A stretch of 64,000 nucleotides of DNA from Beverwykella pulmonaria (GCA_001599595.1 BCHH01000002.1:3837546-3901545); one strand, 5' to 3'. Shown: positions 23,413 through 39,924, counted from the stretch's first letter. The notes: a model not told the origin generated them from the sequence alone. Numbers and translations: made by a program.

Positions 23413-24707
23413 AAGGGGGGTGGGTTGTAGAATTATTTGTTGGAAAGAAAGAAAAGCAAGGGCGCAGCAGAGAGTGTCGAAGACGCTGAAGATCTGAATT
23501 GACAATAATTGTGATTGCTGTATATGGACATGGCAATATTTGCTGCTGCATCTGTACCTGCAGCAAACTCATATCGAAGTACGCTCACCTGCAGCCATCA
23601 ATTATCAGCCATACCGTGCTACTGCCTGCTCTGATTCGCTCATGTCACACAAATACAACATCCCACCGTCCTTCTTACTGGCTCCCTCAGCCTTGAGGTG
23701 CGGAGAATAAGCGTCGGAGTCCGGGGCGCCTTTTTGTTTCAGGTTTGCCTCGCTTGGTCATTGAGCCTTCTTTCTCGAAATCTACTCAATTTCAATATCT
23801 GGGCTGGGGGTTTTCGGCTTGCTTTTGACGGGCCGATGGTGGGAGGGTGGCTTGCTGGTGGTTGAAGTTGTGGAGAGTGGGCCGTGCGTCGCTGTGGATG
23901 GAGGGTGTGGCGAAGCTTCGCGACGTTATGCGATAGGAGACACTGGTTATGCGGTAAGAAAATTGTGTATGCGAGGGAGGGAAATGAGTCGCAAGAAACG
24001 AAGAAGTGCTGAGTGAGGGAAATGTGTCCGATCCCTCGAGCCCGCCCCATTTGCGGCATGAAGTTTGGAAATGCAAACGTGTATCCGAACCGATATCTTC
24101 AACTATAGTACGTGCCATATGGCACCGCTGTAGAACCATGTGGCACAATTCTGTGACTCGGAGCAAAGACGGCGAACAAAGGATACATATCGAAAACCTC
24201 CGCCTCGCCTCCACATACAACCTTCGCACGAGAACTACGAAACTCTCGCCTCCTGGGCCCCTTCCTATCGACTTCACGATATGTGTTCCGGGCATGGGTT
24301 CTTGATAAGGCACAGGCCAGAAGAAAGATGCTGTATGCATATGTCGCCCCGTCAGAAGCTTCCCCATAGCACCGGCGCGAATGCACAATTCCCCAGCATT
24401 TGTCCACTCGCTGCATCTCCTGCGGGTGTCTCATTCTGGAGTGGCGCTCGTCTGAGTAAGGAGCTCTGACTGTACGCGCTTGGGATTCCTACATCCGGTA
24501 CTTTGCACTTGATTCACCGAGTAAGGTTGATTTAGGAGTCGAGGATGAGAGGCGCCCGGGAGGCGCCCGGGGAAGTGTGATCCGGACGAATTTTTGATGA
24601 CTGGATGAAAGAGGAACGAATGAGATTATATGGTAGATGGTTGAATAACATTTATGTGAAAGATGGTACCACTTGGCCCATGAAAGGCTAATTGCTCGAC
24701 GAAAGAA

Positions 24708-24845
24708 AATGAGACTGTTGGGTTCACTCCTACAGAGAAAATGCTACCATCTAATTTGTCAATGAGACTGCTGGCTTGTTTTCGATATAGGAAGTGCTCA
24801 TGGCTATTCTTTGCGGAACGGAAATGAGTCTGTTGGCTTATTTCC
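24708..24845. repeat. three degenerate ~23-bp copies, spaced 53 and 61 bp
   Basis: Copies at about 24708, 24761 and 24822 share aatgag.ctg.tggcttrttt. They do not keep one reading frame and no gene is evident, so their origin is unclear. Confidence 0.45.
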
Positions 24846-26365
24846 AATGAAGAATATGGGTGACAATGAAAATCCGAACAAGCGATATTGGCCTCGGGTG
24901 GAACAGAGTGCTGGCACCGACATTGGATCAGCTGGCACCTTTGGCCTCGTTCCAGAGTCGTAGTTGAAAGCGTTGGATAATTCGTGCGAGCTGGCTCCCG
25001 TCTCATTGGGATAGCAGTCGCGTACCATTACGAAAATGCGACGAATGCAGAAATGCGCTTCAGATATGTACAGGGAGTATGGCATTGACGAGGAGGGGTG
25101 TGGCTGAGGGCCCATGGACATGCTTCCAGATTCGTGAAGTGCACCCTGGTCATTTGTTCTGAGCTCTAGTTGTTATCAACACTCGAGGCGCATGGCAAGC
25201 AGAATGAGAAAATGGCAGCATTCGGTTTGCTCTCGTTTTCAATGCTCGCTAGGGCTGGTACGGGTATACGAACTCGATGCTTCTCAGAAAGTTGCGACCT
25301 GTTACAGAAAACGAGCGGACTGCCTTGCATACCTTTGTGCTGCAGCCCGTCAGCCGGTTCCGAGTAACTGGAGATGAGGATGTCGGGCGACCTCATTGGA
25401 GAGCGCGCTGTACACGAGCGTGACCTCGTGGCTCCACCCCAGCGCTGTCCAATCAGCGCACTCTACGCGTGTAACCAGAATCCTAAGATTGGAACCAGAG
25501 TCTGGGGCGAGCAGACTTGAGTCTGCCGCCCCCTCACTCCGGCTCAGGGTTCTCTCCGAAGGTGCATGGCGATAGTCGTCGTGCGTCGTAGTGTGGTTGT
25601 CGTCACGCTTGTGGAGGGGTCCCTCCCGCCAACGCGTCACTGCCTGCGACGACAGCAGACGATGCTGCTCGGCCGCGATACTTGCCCATAGAACAAGGCA
25701 TCACGGGACGAGCAGTCGTGAAACGAAACATACGAGCGCCAGTCGCCGAGGCTGGCTGGCGCATGACGGCGAAGAGAGGCAGAGAGAGGCAGTGGACGTT
25801 CGGTGACGAGGTGCACAGTGGGGGAAGAGGGCTAGGTCCGCCACCCGGCCCCAACGATCCCAAGCAACTCACCTTCGCCCTAATTTTAGTCTCACGCTCG
25901 CTCAGCCCCTGCCGATAATAGCCCAGTCGCATCCCTACGCCGATCATAGATCGGAGCCCGCCAGCGCGCGACTCTCTTTCCCCGTCGACTCCAGCGGGCC
26001 TGGGAACATGGCGAGCGCGGTCTTTGCTGCGGCTCAGTTCTCACCGGTAGCTGGATTTCTACCTGGATGCCCGGTTGTCCCCGGGTAGATAGCTAGTAGA
26101 GCGCGGTCGATATGAGTAAGTGGGTTCTGCGGATCTCAAGTCTTTTGGGTGTCTCCGTCTCCGTCTTCGTCACTTTCCATGCTTCAAGTCTGTCCGTTAG
26201 GCCATGTCGTGTCTTCCCTAGCATCTCATCTCAGCCCCACCGCGTGAGCCTTCCGGCATCTGGCGCCACCACTGTCCTATCCTTGTCGCGCTCAGCTGTC
26301 GTTCTCACTGGGGTTATTCCTATTTTGAAACGTGCATTTGTATACATCAAAGCTACCCTGCCACT

Positions 26366-29300
26366 ATGGCATCTGCCTACGAGTCTGGCTTCTTCGAGTC
26401 TTCCTACGCGAGGACACGTTCGCTCATACAGACTCACTCCTTACGACCTCGGACCCTCCTCAGCCGTCATCAGAGTGTGCAGGTATTATTTTCTCAGCAG
26501 AACCCAGACACCCCGCCACGCTCGAGTCGACGGGCTTCCCACAGCCCAAGGCCGGCCGTCATCATGCCGAGCACATCCCCGACAAAACTAACCAAAGGCC
26601 CGCACAAGAGAGGCATATCGTCGTACAGAATCAAGTCCTCCAAAAAGTCCGCCACCATCCTCCGTGCTGTTCCTTCAAACACTTCTTCTTCAACGACTTC
26701 CCTTTCCACACTCGAGAGAGACATGGGGACTTTACCCAACGATGAGATACTATCCAACATCGGCCGCACATCACCAGAATCGGATAGACAGTCCACCCGG
26801 TCGTTTTCACATCACGGTTTTGTCCGACCCCGGACCAGTCAAACAACACTCTCCCCCATCCAAGCTGGAACGGAAATGAACTTCCATCCCAATAGCATGT
26901 CGCCAAATGGAACGATTGGCACCTACAAGCACGGAAGGATAGAATGGCAAAGTACGGATTCCCATAGCCAAGTTGGATCACCCAGGAGTCGGAGACCTCA
27001 GATACAGGTCGTCATTCCCAACGCGCAACGCGACCGACCCCTTCCAACCAGCCCTTTCTTCAACAAAGCTGGCAACAGCCACATCAGATCAGCATCGGCT
27101 GAGCTTGTTTCCAGCCAGTCAGTGTCACCGCCCTCAGGATCCTGCAAGAAGGGCACGCGGGAATCCATTGTATCTCCACTCAGTTCGCAACAACGACAAG
27201 CTCCGGCTCATTTCCAGACTTCGCTTAATGCGCAAATGTCCAAATCTAGCCCTGAGTTGGGTTCGTCGGACGACTCTCACGAGGACGACGCATCTTCTAT
27301 ATACAGCACTCGTTCTTCGATGACGAGTGCTGCCAGTGCCGAGCAAGGTAAGCCAATGGCACACACGAAGCCAATGAATTTCCACGAACGCTCGGCAAGT
27401 GCGACCTTTTCGATCAAATCTCCAGTGTCATTAGGCATTTTCACAGATGACGCACGGACGGTCCCCAAGTCCGGCGATGCAGGTGCTGAAACCGGACCCC
27501 GTTCCTGCACTCAGTCATCTCCAAGGAAATATGCACCTCATCCCCCCATCGAAAATGATCATGAATTCCAACCTACTTGTGCCCTCCGTCCCACGCGAAG
27601 TCCATACCTCAGTCCACACTTTAGCCCACGCCCGAGTCCACAACACTCCATCTTTAGACGATCCACTATCCGCAGATCGTCTATTCGTAGTAGCAGGAGC
27701 CGAAGGAGTCTTGCGAGCACCCCAGAGATGGGGGCTATCCACCAGGCGATCACTCGCTCCGAGTCGAAGCAGTTCTCGCCTGGCTTTTGCAGCCCGACGC
27801 TCAGCGAAGCGGAGAACGAACTCGAGCTACATCTCACCACCTGCATGGAAAACCGCACATCCCTCAGTGAAGCAGAAAATGATCTCGAGCAACACCTTAC
27901 CTCCTTCACTGACGACAACCCCTTCAAATGGGACGATCTGATCACTCAAGAGGACACTTCTCTCTATGATCCTCCCACCGGCCCTCTTCCACCCTTGCCG
28001 CGAAAGGACTCCGAGACAGTGGATGTCCCTGGCCCTCTTCCAAACTTGGCCCGGCAAGACTCTACAACAGTTGGCCGCTATAGCCCTACCCCAAACTCAC
28101 TATGGAAAGAACCCGCGACAACAAACGTCGCCGGTCCTCCCCCAGCATTGCCCCGAAAGTCCAGCAAACGGCAGTCTCAGTTTCTCCCAGATAACTTCCG
28201 CATATCGCGTGTTCCCGGGGACCACATTGTCTCCCAACTGAAGAGGAATAAGTCCTTGAATAAGGGCAAAGGACTCTCCATCCGTATCCCCAACCCCAAG
28301 CGCATGACCGACGACTTCGACCTCTCTCCGATCACCATCCCGATCACCATCCCTCCCAAATCACCTGAGAGGGACATCACCCCCGAGATTGCCGAGAACG
28401 TCATCCTCACGATTTTCTTCAACCTCGAAAGCCTGGACGATCTGTTCACCACTGCAATCGTGAACAGAGGCTTCTACCGAGTTTTCAAGCGTCATGAGCT
28501 TGACCTGATGAAAGCTTCTCTGCGCAAGATGTCTCCACCCGCATGGGAGCACCGCGAGATCTGCTATCCAGGTCATGATCGCCATGATCCCGAGGACCTC
28601 GAGACTGCGCGCCCAAGAGAAGACTACACGCCAACATCATATCTCCAGTACTACACACGTGACATGTATATCATTGCAGCTCTGAAGTCGCTTATCAAGG
28701 ACAAGTGCGAAACATTTGTGCGTCCCGAGATCTCTGCCGCACTCGCGAGCAACGAGCCGGGGGACATGTCTCGCGTTGACGATGCGCTCTGGCGCATCTG
28801 GACCTTCTGCAAAATCTTTGGATGTGGGAAGGGGCGCGAAGAAGATATTGTGGCTCAGATGGACTGGCTCAAGGGCGGTGAGCTCGTTCATCAGAAGGTT
28901 TGCACCTCCGGCATTTTCACGACGGATTCGATTGATATGAACGAGACGTTGGCGAGCGCGCCTGAGTGCTTTGCATTGGGTAACGAGGGTGGATTGTCTG
29001 CCGAGCAGCTGTTTGACATGATGGAGCTTTGGAACTGCCTGGGTGTACTCCTTCAGCCATTCGAGGGCCGCACTATTCAAGCTAGGGAGTACGGTATCTA
29101 CGAGAACACCGACATTCGAGGCGGCGACATTGATGGTGAAGAGATGATGCTTGGTAAGTCTGCTTACTCTCATCCACATGAGCATTTCACTAACAGCTTC
29201 TAGACGAATGGTACTACTACCTCCTCACGCTCGGTCTCTCCACCATCCTCGACCTCGCTGCTCCCTGCAGACAGTCCGACCCGTCTGCGTTCATCCTGGC

Positions 29301-30237
29301 TTCGCAAAAGGGCTGGGTCAATTGGGCGCCCCCGGTATTCGGCGGCACGCGCCGCAATTTCCTCAAAGAAGCCGCATCGCGGGTCTACGAAGACAAAATC
29401 GCCATAACCTACGCCGAATCCTCCACCAAAGAAGTACAGCGCCAGCTCTCCAAGCAGCGCATCCAGCGGCACATCACTGAGCTTCGCCGGCGCAAGAACA
29501 GTGGTGAGCGTCGTCCTGAAATTCGCATGAGCCAGGAACGCCCCATCAGCGAGTGGGAGGATGTGATTGCGGGCTTGAACAGGCCGAGACCGGCGACGTC
29601 CAACTTGGTGTCGCATATCCCGTCTCTGCGATCCGCTGCCCTAATCCCTGGATTAGCCCTCGCTCAGCAACTCGAAACCGTCTCTGAGCTCCCCATCGCT
29701 CATACATCGCCAGTGCCAGCGCGTCCCGAATCCCCTCCAAGGCGGACCGTAGCCATGCCTCTACTCCCCTCTCCGCCACCATCTACAGTACCCACAGACT
29801 GGGACCACCGCAACAGTGTGGCACCTAGCATGCCGCCCATCCTAGAGCACCCCTACTTCCGCGCCCGCCGCGAGTCTGTCCCAGACATACCCTCTCTTGA
29901 ATCACACCCCTACTTCACACACGAGCACCCGCCGCGGCACCAACAGCCCCATTCACTTTCGCTTTCACAGCCGGGTTCTGCCCGCAGCGCCACGCATAGC
30001 GCCTCGGGAAGCCACTCCTCGACTTCGGACGGGGACCACCGACCCGCCTTCCAGCAACACCCCACGCAGCGTATCCATGAAAGTGACTCTGCGGAGAATA
30101 CGGCTGATAAAGCGATTTATCGGATCGTCGAAATGGGGTTTACGCCTGAGCAGGCAAGACAGGCGCTTCGATTGACGGACCAGGGTGATGGGCTGAGAGT
30201 CGATCGCGCGGTCGAGTTGCTACTGCGGTCGATGTAA
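26366..30237 (+). CDS. very large F-box-like plus UBA domain protein
   Basis: Two exons (26366-29153, 29204-30237; 50-nt intron) give 1273 residues. Roughly the first 660 are disordered, Ser/Pro-rich, with an internal duplication (LSEAENELELHLTT / LSEAENDLEQHLTS) and a run of proline motifs (PLPPLPRK, PPPALPRK) that resemble SH3 ligands. An F-box-like segment begins near residue 670 (ITPEIAENVILTIFFNLESL). A conserved folded region follows (DALWRIWTFCKIFGCG, QLFDMMELWNCLGVLLQPF). The C-terminus is a UBA domain (IVEMGFTPEQARQAL...AVELLL). The combination suggests a ubiquitin-linked adaptor, but its substrate is unknown. An ATG at 26564 (MPSTSPTK) is an equally good start and would drop 66 residues. 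Confidence 0.82.
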
Positions 30238-31128
30238 ACTTCACCTAGATCTATACTTCCCTTTCTTTGTTTTGATCTTATCGTTCTCTTCTCGTTCTCT
30301 TCTCCTGCCAAGGTTATTGTATATATTCGCAAGCTCTTTTTTTGCCTCCCTCTCTACATTCGCTAAAAGTCATTCTCACTGGCATGGAGTTCTGGCTTTG
30401 GGACTTGGGATTGGATGGGATGGGTTGGGCTACGGCATGGAGTCGTTTTCCTTTTTTTTTAGAGCATTTTTGATTCTCTAGTCACTTGAAGCGTACAGAG
30501 ATTGCTACACGAGATACCCCATCCACCGTTTCTTTTCGTTTGGATACTTTCCTTTGGTCATCAAGTGAGATCGAGCGAGGGAATATGGGAAGATTTGTAG
30601 AGTGAACTTCATGAGGATACACACAGACACAAACACAAACATAACATTGACACATTGACACTTTTACACATGTTTACATCCCAATCTTCTTCCAAGTTGA
30701 TCTTGATTATGTTTATTATCCTTGCTAACAGTGATGCAGCAATCTCGTGGTCGATCACGCAACAGCCACATCACTATCCTCAACCTTCTGACCAACTCTC
30801 AGTTTCGGCATCCGAGCAACCCGTATACGCGCCGAGACCTTAGCATGCACACGACTCGCCCACGCCAAATTCGCCCTGTGAAGTTGCTGCTCGCTGTGCG
30901 GGCTGTGTTGCTCACGACTCATCGACCAGCACCGCCTCAGTGCAGAAAGGGTGATTGACGATCCGAGGTCGTACGCGGCAAAATTATTGGCCCCCAATAT
31001 TCTACCATCCAATTTCCTACATCACTGCATTGCCTCCATCGAGGAAATGGTAGACCCAGGATGTTGGCAGATGCTGAGGAAACAAAATTAGCTCGCAGGC
31101 GTCAACCCTTTAGCTATGTTGCGTTGTG
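30238..31128. other. intergenic, convergent 3' ends
   Basis: Downstream of the F-box/UBA gene (+) and of the DUF1115 gene (-). It contains T-rich and CA-rich low-complexity stretches around 30280-30670 and no supported gene. Confidence 0.55.
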
Positions 31129-31551
31129 TTATGTCGGAGGCGTTTCGTCGTTGTGAGCGTAGCCCATGCCCTTCCTCCACCAGCCCAGGACGTGAAGGTC
31201 TGCCATGCGCGCCCCGAAGTCTTTTACGCTGGGCACTTCTTCGAGTCTACCGTACTCGGGACCATGACTGTTTCCATTCTCATCCTCGACCTGCTTCTCA
31301 GTAGTTTTCTTGACCAGTTGGAAGTCCTTGTACCGCAGTCTCTGCACGGTCCCAACCCAGTCTTTTACTCCAGACTCGCTGCCCTCGCAGTACATGATGC
31401 CCGGGCAGCCGCCGCTGCGTAGTAAAGCATATACATTGTGGGTTGAAGCTGCGGCGCGCAGTTTGGAGATTTTTTTGCGGGAGGTGATGTGATGTGTGCG
31501 GATCAGAGCGTTCCATGCCATTCCATGTCCCTCAATTCTGTCGTTGCCCAA
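31129..31551 (-). CDS. small DUF1115 (RWDD2 C-terminal-like) protein
   Basis: A single-exon 140-residue frame. It shows IRTHHITSRKK near the N-terminus, then a Gly/Pro turn (RSGGCPGIMYCEG), VKDWVGTVQRLRYKDFQL and a C-terminal GARMADLHVLGWWRKGMGY. The order histidine-pair helix, PG.I..EG strand and LR.K.. helix fits DUF1115, the domain found after RWD in RWDD2 proteins; here it stands alone without an RWD domain. Molecular function is unknown. It starts 188 bp from the divergent MRS2-like gene. A second in-frame Met lies 10 residues in (MAWNALIRTHH) and could be the true start. Confidence 0.7.
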   Translation of the reverse strand: MGNDRIEGHGMAWNALIRTHHITSRKKISKLRAAASTHNVYALLRSGGCPGIMYCEGSESGVKDWVGTVQRLRYKDFQLVKKTTEKQVEDENGNSHGPEYGRLEEVPSVKDFGARMADLHVLGWWRKGMGYAHNDETPPT

Positions 31552-31739
31552 TTTATTTTGTTGATAAAGTTTTTACTATGCGAAAACACAAAGCGCATCG
31601 ATGACGATGGTCAACGCCCACCCACGTGACAGCGCTAACCCCCGCAAGATTTTCCCAGCACCAAAAACCTGCAACAGCACAAACACACGTCCCATGGATC
31701 GCCGCCGTATACAGTCCTCGAGCACGCGCATCGGGAGTT
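31552..31739. promoter_or_regulatory. shared 188-bp divergent promoter with a CACGTGAC E-box
   Basis: The start codons of the DUF1115 gene (-) and the MRS2-like gene (+) are 188 bp apart. CACGTGAC at 31623-31630 is the extended E-box bound by Cbf1-type bHLH factors in fungi. Occupancy is inference. Confidence 0.5.
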
Positions 31740-33589
31740 ATGCCGCCCATTCTACCGCCGCTGCAGCCGCTTCGTAAACTGACTGCGCCGTCGAACAATG
31801 TACTGGGTTTTCTAAGGAAGCAGGTCGAGCATGCTTTTGAGGCGCCCGCCGCGGTTGGGAGATGTCGGGGGTATAGACATCTGGGGACACGGGGAAGAGG
31901 AGGGCAATTGGCGCGGGAATTAAGAGGTGGGAGTGTGATGGGTTGTGGAATTGGAGCTGGGAGAGCTGGATCGAGAAACTACGCATCGATGCGAACTTCC
32001 TGCCTCGATGCCAGAACACACCACCCAAACCACGATACACATAATCGCACCACACTCGCCTCAACTACCTCTTCGCCATGTCTACTCGCGTCTCCCCTGA
32101 ACCCCCGCCGGGCCTTCTCCTCCACAAGCCAGAACCATGTCTGGAGTCTTTTTGGTGCGAAGAAACCACCGCCGCCGCCTCCCCCTCACCACCCCGTGTC
32201 GCCTCTCGCCAGCATGATGGAAGACAGCGGGAGCTTGAACAGCCTAGGAAGGCACATGAGATCCGCGAATGAGCTGAAGATGCGGTGTACGGAGTTCGAC
32301 GAGAACGGGCACGTCACCATGGTCAGCGGAGAGTTCAAGAAGAGCGAGTTGACTGCCAAGGTGTGTTTACAACCCTATCCACCAGCACTTGGGACTGGAG
32401 AGTTATGAGAGGAAAAATCGGGGTTGCTAATGTGTCCCAGTACGGCCTCCTCCCTCGCGACCTCCGCAAGATCGATTCCTCGCTCCTCCCACACATCCTC
32501 GTCCGCCCCTCCGCCATATTAATAAACCTACTCCACCTCCGCGTTCTCATAAAGCACAACCGAGTCCTCGTCTTCGACGCCTACGGTACCACAGACTCCA
32601 AGTCCCAGTCCGTATTCATGTACGACCTGGACCTCAAACTGCGGCAAAAAGAAAACCCTGTTACCGGTACACTAGCCTACGAGTTCCGGGCGCTGGAAGC
32701 AGTCCTCATTTCTGTAACACTTGGGTTAGAAAAGGAGTTTGAAGGGGTGAGCGAGCCGGTTGTTAAGGTGCTGATGGAGTTAGAAGAGACAATCGATAGA
32801 GATAAACTCCGCTACCTCCTCATATACTCCAAAAAACTGGGCACTTTCGAGCAGAAGGCGCGGTTAGTCCGAGACTCATTGACGGAGCTTTTGGAGGCCG
32901 ACGACGATCTCTCCGCTATGTACCTTAGTGAGAAGGCCGAGGGCAAAATAAGGGAAGACGACGACCACACCGAAGTCGAGATGCTGCTCGAATCGTATCA
33001 CAAAGTCGCGGATGAAATCGTGCAGGCGGCAGAGAATCTGGTGTCTAGTATTCGCAATACGGAGGAGATGTGCGTCTACCCTTCCTCTACCCTCTCCATA
33101 CACCTTCCTAAATACTGACTTGATGGGTTGTTTAGCGTCAAAGCCATCCTCGACTCCAACCGCAACTCGCTCATGCTCCTCGACCTTAAATTCTCCATCT
33201 TCACGCTCGCGTTGACCGCGGGGACCTTCATCGCAGCACTCTACGGCATGAACCTGAAGAACTTCTTCGAAGAGTCTGACATCGGATTCACAGCCGTCAG
33301 CATCTCATGCGCCGTCTTCGGCTTCTTCGCTCTGTTCTGGGGCCTCAGAAAACTGCGCAGAGTCCAGAGGGTCAGCATGTGGGGGCATAGTGTAGGCACA
33401 AGTAGGGGGAGTGGGTGGGGACTAGGGGCTTGGGGTGGGGGCACGAGGAGGTTGGAGGGCGATGGGTTTGGGGGGGCTCCGAGGCTGAGACCCGGAGAGA
33501 GTCTAGGCGATTTGATTCAGAGGGAACGAGTGTTGGCGAGGAGGTTGGCGAAGGCCGAGGCTAAGGCGGATGAAATTGGGAGGCCTTGA
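31740..33589 (+). CDS. mitochondrial inner-membrane magnesium channel (MRS2/LPE10 family)
   Basis: Three exons (31740-32360, 32441-33069, 33136-33589) give 567 residues. The N-terminus is Arg-rich with few acids, as in a mitochondrial presequence, followed by a linker with a Pro run. The soluble domain is well kept: SGEFKKSELTAKYGLLPRDL across the first splice, SSLLPHILVRPSAILINLL, FEFRALEAVLISVT-like text (YEFRALEAVLISV), LVRDSLTELLEADDDLSAMYL. Two C-terminal membrane helices flank the signature Y-G-M-N at about 453-456, which forms the Mg2+ selectivity loop of CorA/Mrs2 pentamers. A Gly-rich then basic matrix tail ends the protein. Fungi have two paralogues (MRS2, LPE10) that I cannot separate by eye. 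The start is the first ATG giving a basic leader; an ATG at 31626 is in frame. Confidence 0.9.
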
Positions 33590-34253
33590 GTGGATGCTGG
33601 CTGAGTTCGTTGTTCGTTTGGAAAATGCGGGCGAGCCATCAGTCCCCCTTGGCTCCGCTATTCGTTCGTTTGTTCTGGTTGGAGGTTTGCGTATAGGTTG
33701 GTCGTGTTTTATGGCTCTCTACTTACTTGGCTTGATACCACTCCTCTCTTCTTTCAGCCTGCACCTCTCGGATTGAGATAGGGTTTAGATGGGTGGGTTC
33801 GACTGCATAGCGTTGGCGTCAGGGTATCATTTTAGATATGGTTGGATAATGTGCGATGAGAGTGAGAGACCTCACTTGTATACATATAATCTCCGTTGTA
33901 GGAAGGGAATTGTACGTTATTGTACAATTAGAACACAACGCGTATAAGACACAATGACTGTCATAACCATGTCTTCACGTAACACTCGAGAGACTTCAAT
34001 TCCCATATCATAAAGCCATGCCATTCATTCATTCCCTATAAGGAATAAGGACCAACTTTTAAAAACCTTTGCGCCAGAAACTATACAGACACGTATCGTC
34101 TCTCTCTCTTCATGCAGAAGAAAGGAAAAGAAGAGGATATATACAAGAAAACCATATCTAGGTCGCCACACTAGAATGATTTCCGCCATAAGTCGTCCGT
34201 CGTTGGTCGATCTATGAGCCCCAAACCCTCTACACGCCACACTCTTTTCACCA
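33590..34253. other. intergenic, convergent 3' ends
   Basis: Holds the 3' regions of the MRS2-like gene (+) and ARG5,6 (-). AT-rich with TATATA stretches; no gene seen. Confidence 0.6.
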
Positions 34254-38038
<3,785 letters not shown>

Positions 38039-38764
38039 TTATCTGGTGGCAACGACTGGTCGTATGTTAGCGTTGTGCGGCACGCGAGCGGAGGGCAGTG
38101 GAATCTCACCAGAGGGAACAATGATAACAACGAGCAGGATAATGATGCCGACAACGAGGCACATGCGCATCTTCATGTCCTTCCACCACATCTGCTTGCG
38201 CACACGATTTGCGCCCCGTCGGAAGCCCTGGGCCGAAACGGCGAGGTTGTCGGTCTTGTCTTGCAGAGAGTCCAGACGGGCTCCTCGTTCTGAGACCTTG
38301 TTGATGTTGTCACGCATGATTCCGACAGTGGAGTCGATTTCCTGTGATACAACGTGGCGTTAGCAAAATGATGATGACTTAACTACGACATGGGGGAGAG
38401 GGGATAGAGTGGAGCAGGGCAGAGGAGTGGAGCAGCGGAGCGCGCGCGACGATGCCAGACATCAAGGCGAATCTGGTGCGAGGACAGCGAGGCATCGTCG
38501 TGGCCGTGGATGCCATCATGCCAGGTTGCTGAAAGTCCAGCTCCCGCTCCAGCTCCTGCTCCCGCTCCCTATCCTGGCGGAGGTGCGCGATCGCTCCGCC
38601 AGCTCCGACACGGCTCTGCAAGTCTCGAGAATGAAGGACAGTGATGGACGTACCGCTTGCAGGGCCGCAGTGCGATGGTTTCCATTCTGCCCTTGAGCGC
38701 CCTGGTTGGGGGCGCCACCGGCAGCGGGAATGTACGGGTCGTAGGGCTGCTCGCGGTCGGCCAT
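38039..38764 (-). CDS. SNC1: synaptobrevin-like exocytic v-SNARE
   Basis: Three exons (38764-38654, 38341-38110, 38055-38039) give 119 residues. The N-terminus is [13 protein letters not shown], then a short Gly/Asn linker. The R-SNARE motif crosses the first splice ([30 protein letters not shown]), with the zero-layer Arg in the ERG.RLDSL segment, followed by [33 protein letters not shown] split here as two motifs. One C-terminal membrane anchor ([17 protein letters not shown]) leads to the last five residues VVATR, encoded by a 17-nt final exon. The protein drives fusion of secretory and endocytic vesicles with the plasma membrane. The first intron is 312 nt, far longer than others here; no extra exon within it improves the protein. 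Confidence 0.93.
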
Positions 38765-39924
38765 TATTGCTGTGATGGATGTAGCGGGTTGGTAGTGGTA
38801 TGCGACGTGCGTAGCGGACGAGTGCTTGGTGTAGAGGGTGCTGGTGTTGAGTGTTGTGGTGTTTGGAGGACGGAGCACGGAAGACGGAGGTGTTCAGTGA
38901 AGCAAGGTGGTGGTTGGGCGGGCTGGCTGGCTGGAGGTGGACTTGTCACAGCTTTAGTTAGAGTCGGTTTGACAGGTGATGATACCACCAAAACGCAATC
39001 TCGGAACAACGTGCAGCAGTGCCTAGGTAAGAGCGATGCAGAGTGTGAAGAGCTGTGCAAAGGTGCTGGCAGGGCCGGCGGGACTTTATGGAATGCGACA
39101 ATCCTCTGCTGAGGCGTGTCTTTGCCTCTGCGCCACACTTTGTAGAAGGCCGACCATGAGCAACCCGGAGACCAGCGGGAACAAAGAGGGAAAAAATCAG
39201 CGGCGGCGGCGAATTTGCGCCAGCAGCTCTCCCAGGCTTCTAATTTCGTTCCTTTGCACGGCAGCCTCTCTTTCAGCAGCCGCGCAGCGTGAAGCACTGC
39301 CTGAGACGCGCAACGCAACACTCTTTCGCGCTGGAACACAGGTTAAGAACTAGCATAGGGATAAAATACACGGCTTGGCACCCAGAAGCGTCTTAGCAAC
39401 TGCCTAAACTGGCTTTTGTAACGCCCAACGCGGCCGTTCGCAGTGCTGCGCCTCAGCCTGCGAATCTCTTGGCACCAGCATTCCGGTTTGGATGTCATTG
39501 TGCCGCCAACCCCGACCGTTGTGTCTCCTGAACCGACTGACGACGACAACAACCTCTCCTCCTTCCTTCACGCATTGCCCTCTCGACCGCCGACACTCAC
39601 TTAAGGCCTCCCGGTGAACTGCGCTCCATTGTTGGCCTCGCTGCCTCGTCGCCCGCGTTCCTCCCTCCACTCCAGCGTCCCCTACCATACCCGCCGCTCG
39701 TTTCAGGCCACACGTCACTCCCGTTCCTGGCTCCTACCGCGCTTTTGCCGATACTCTCGCTAGCAGTTGGGCCTCATTCTCACCAACAGTAAAAGGAGGA
39801 CTTCTCGGTCGGCCAACGTCACAGCGCTGCGCGTTGCAACACCATCTCCAGGCCCCGCGCTCGAGGTGTACCCCATTCGCACCGGGATTCAGCGTGCTAC
39901 TACGCGCGTCCCCAATTCGACATA
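38765..39924. other. divergent intergenic region between SNC1 and the GH76 gene
   Basis: Contains both promoters. Only short frames occur. It becomes C/T-rich on the plus strand from 39500 toward the GH76 start, typical of fungal leaders. Confidence 0.55.

Larger units (their letters stand above)
22475..26365. other. 3.9-kb intergenic region, low-complexity repeats only
   Basis: No supported gene. It holds a (AG)13 microsatellite at 23387-23412, three degenerate ~23-bp copies at 24708-24845 and a perfect 11-bp tandem duplication (aggcgcccggg twice) at 24550-24571. The final kilobase is GC-rich and probably contains the promoter of the F-box/UBA gene. Confidence 0.5.

Noticed and set aside
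25360..25560. tRNA-like hairpins and a B-box-like ggttccaatc on the minus strand
   Set aside because: No A-box, acceptor stem or anticodon arm could be assembled. No tRNA gene was found anywhere in the window.
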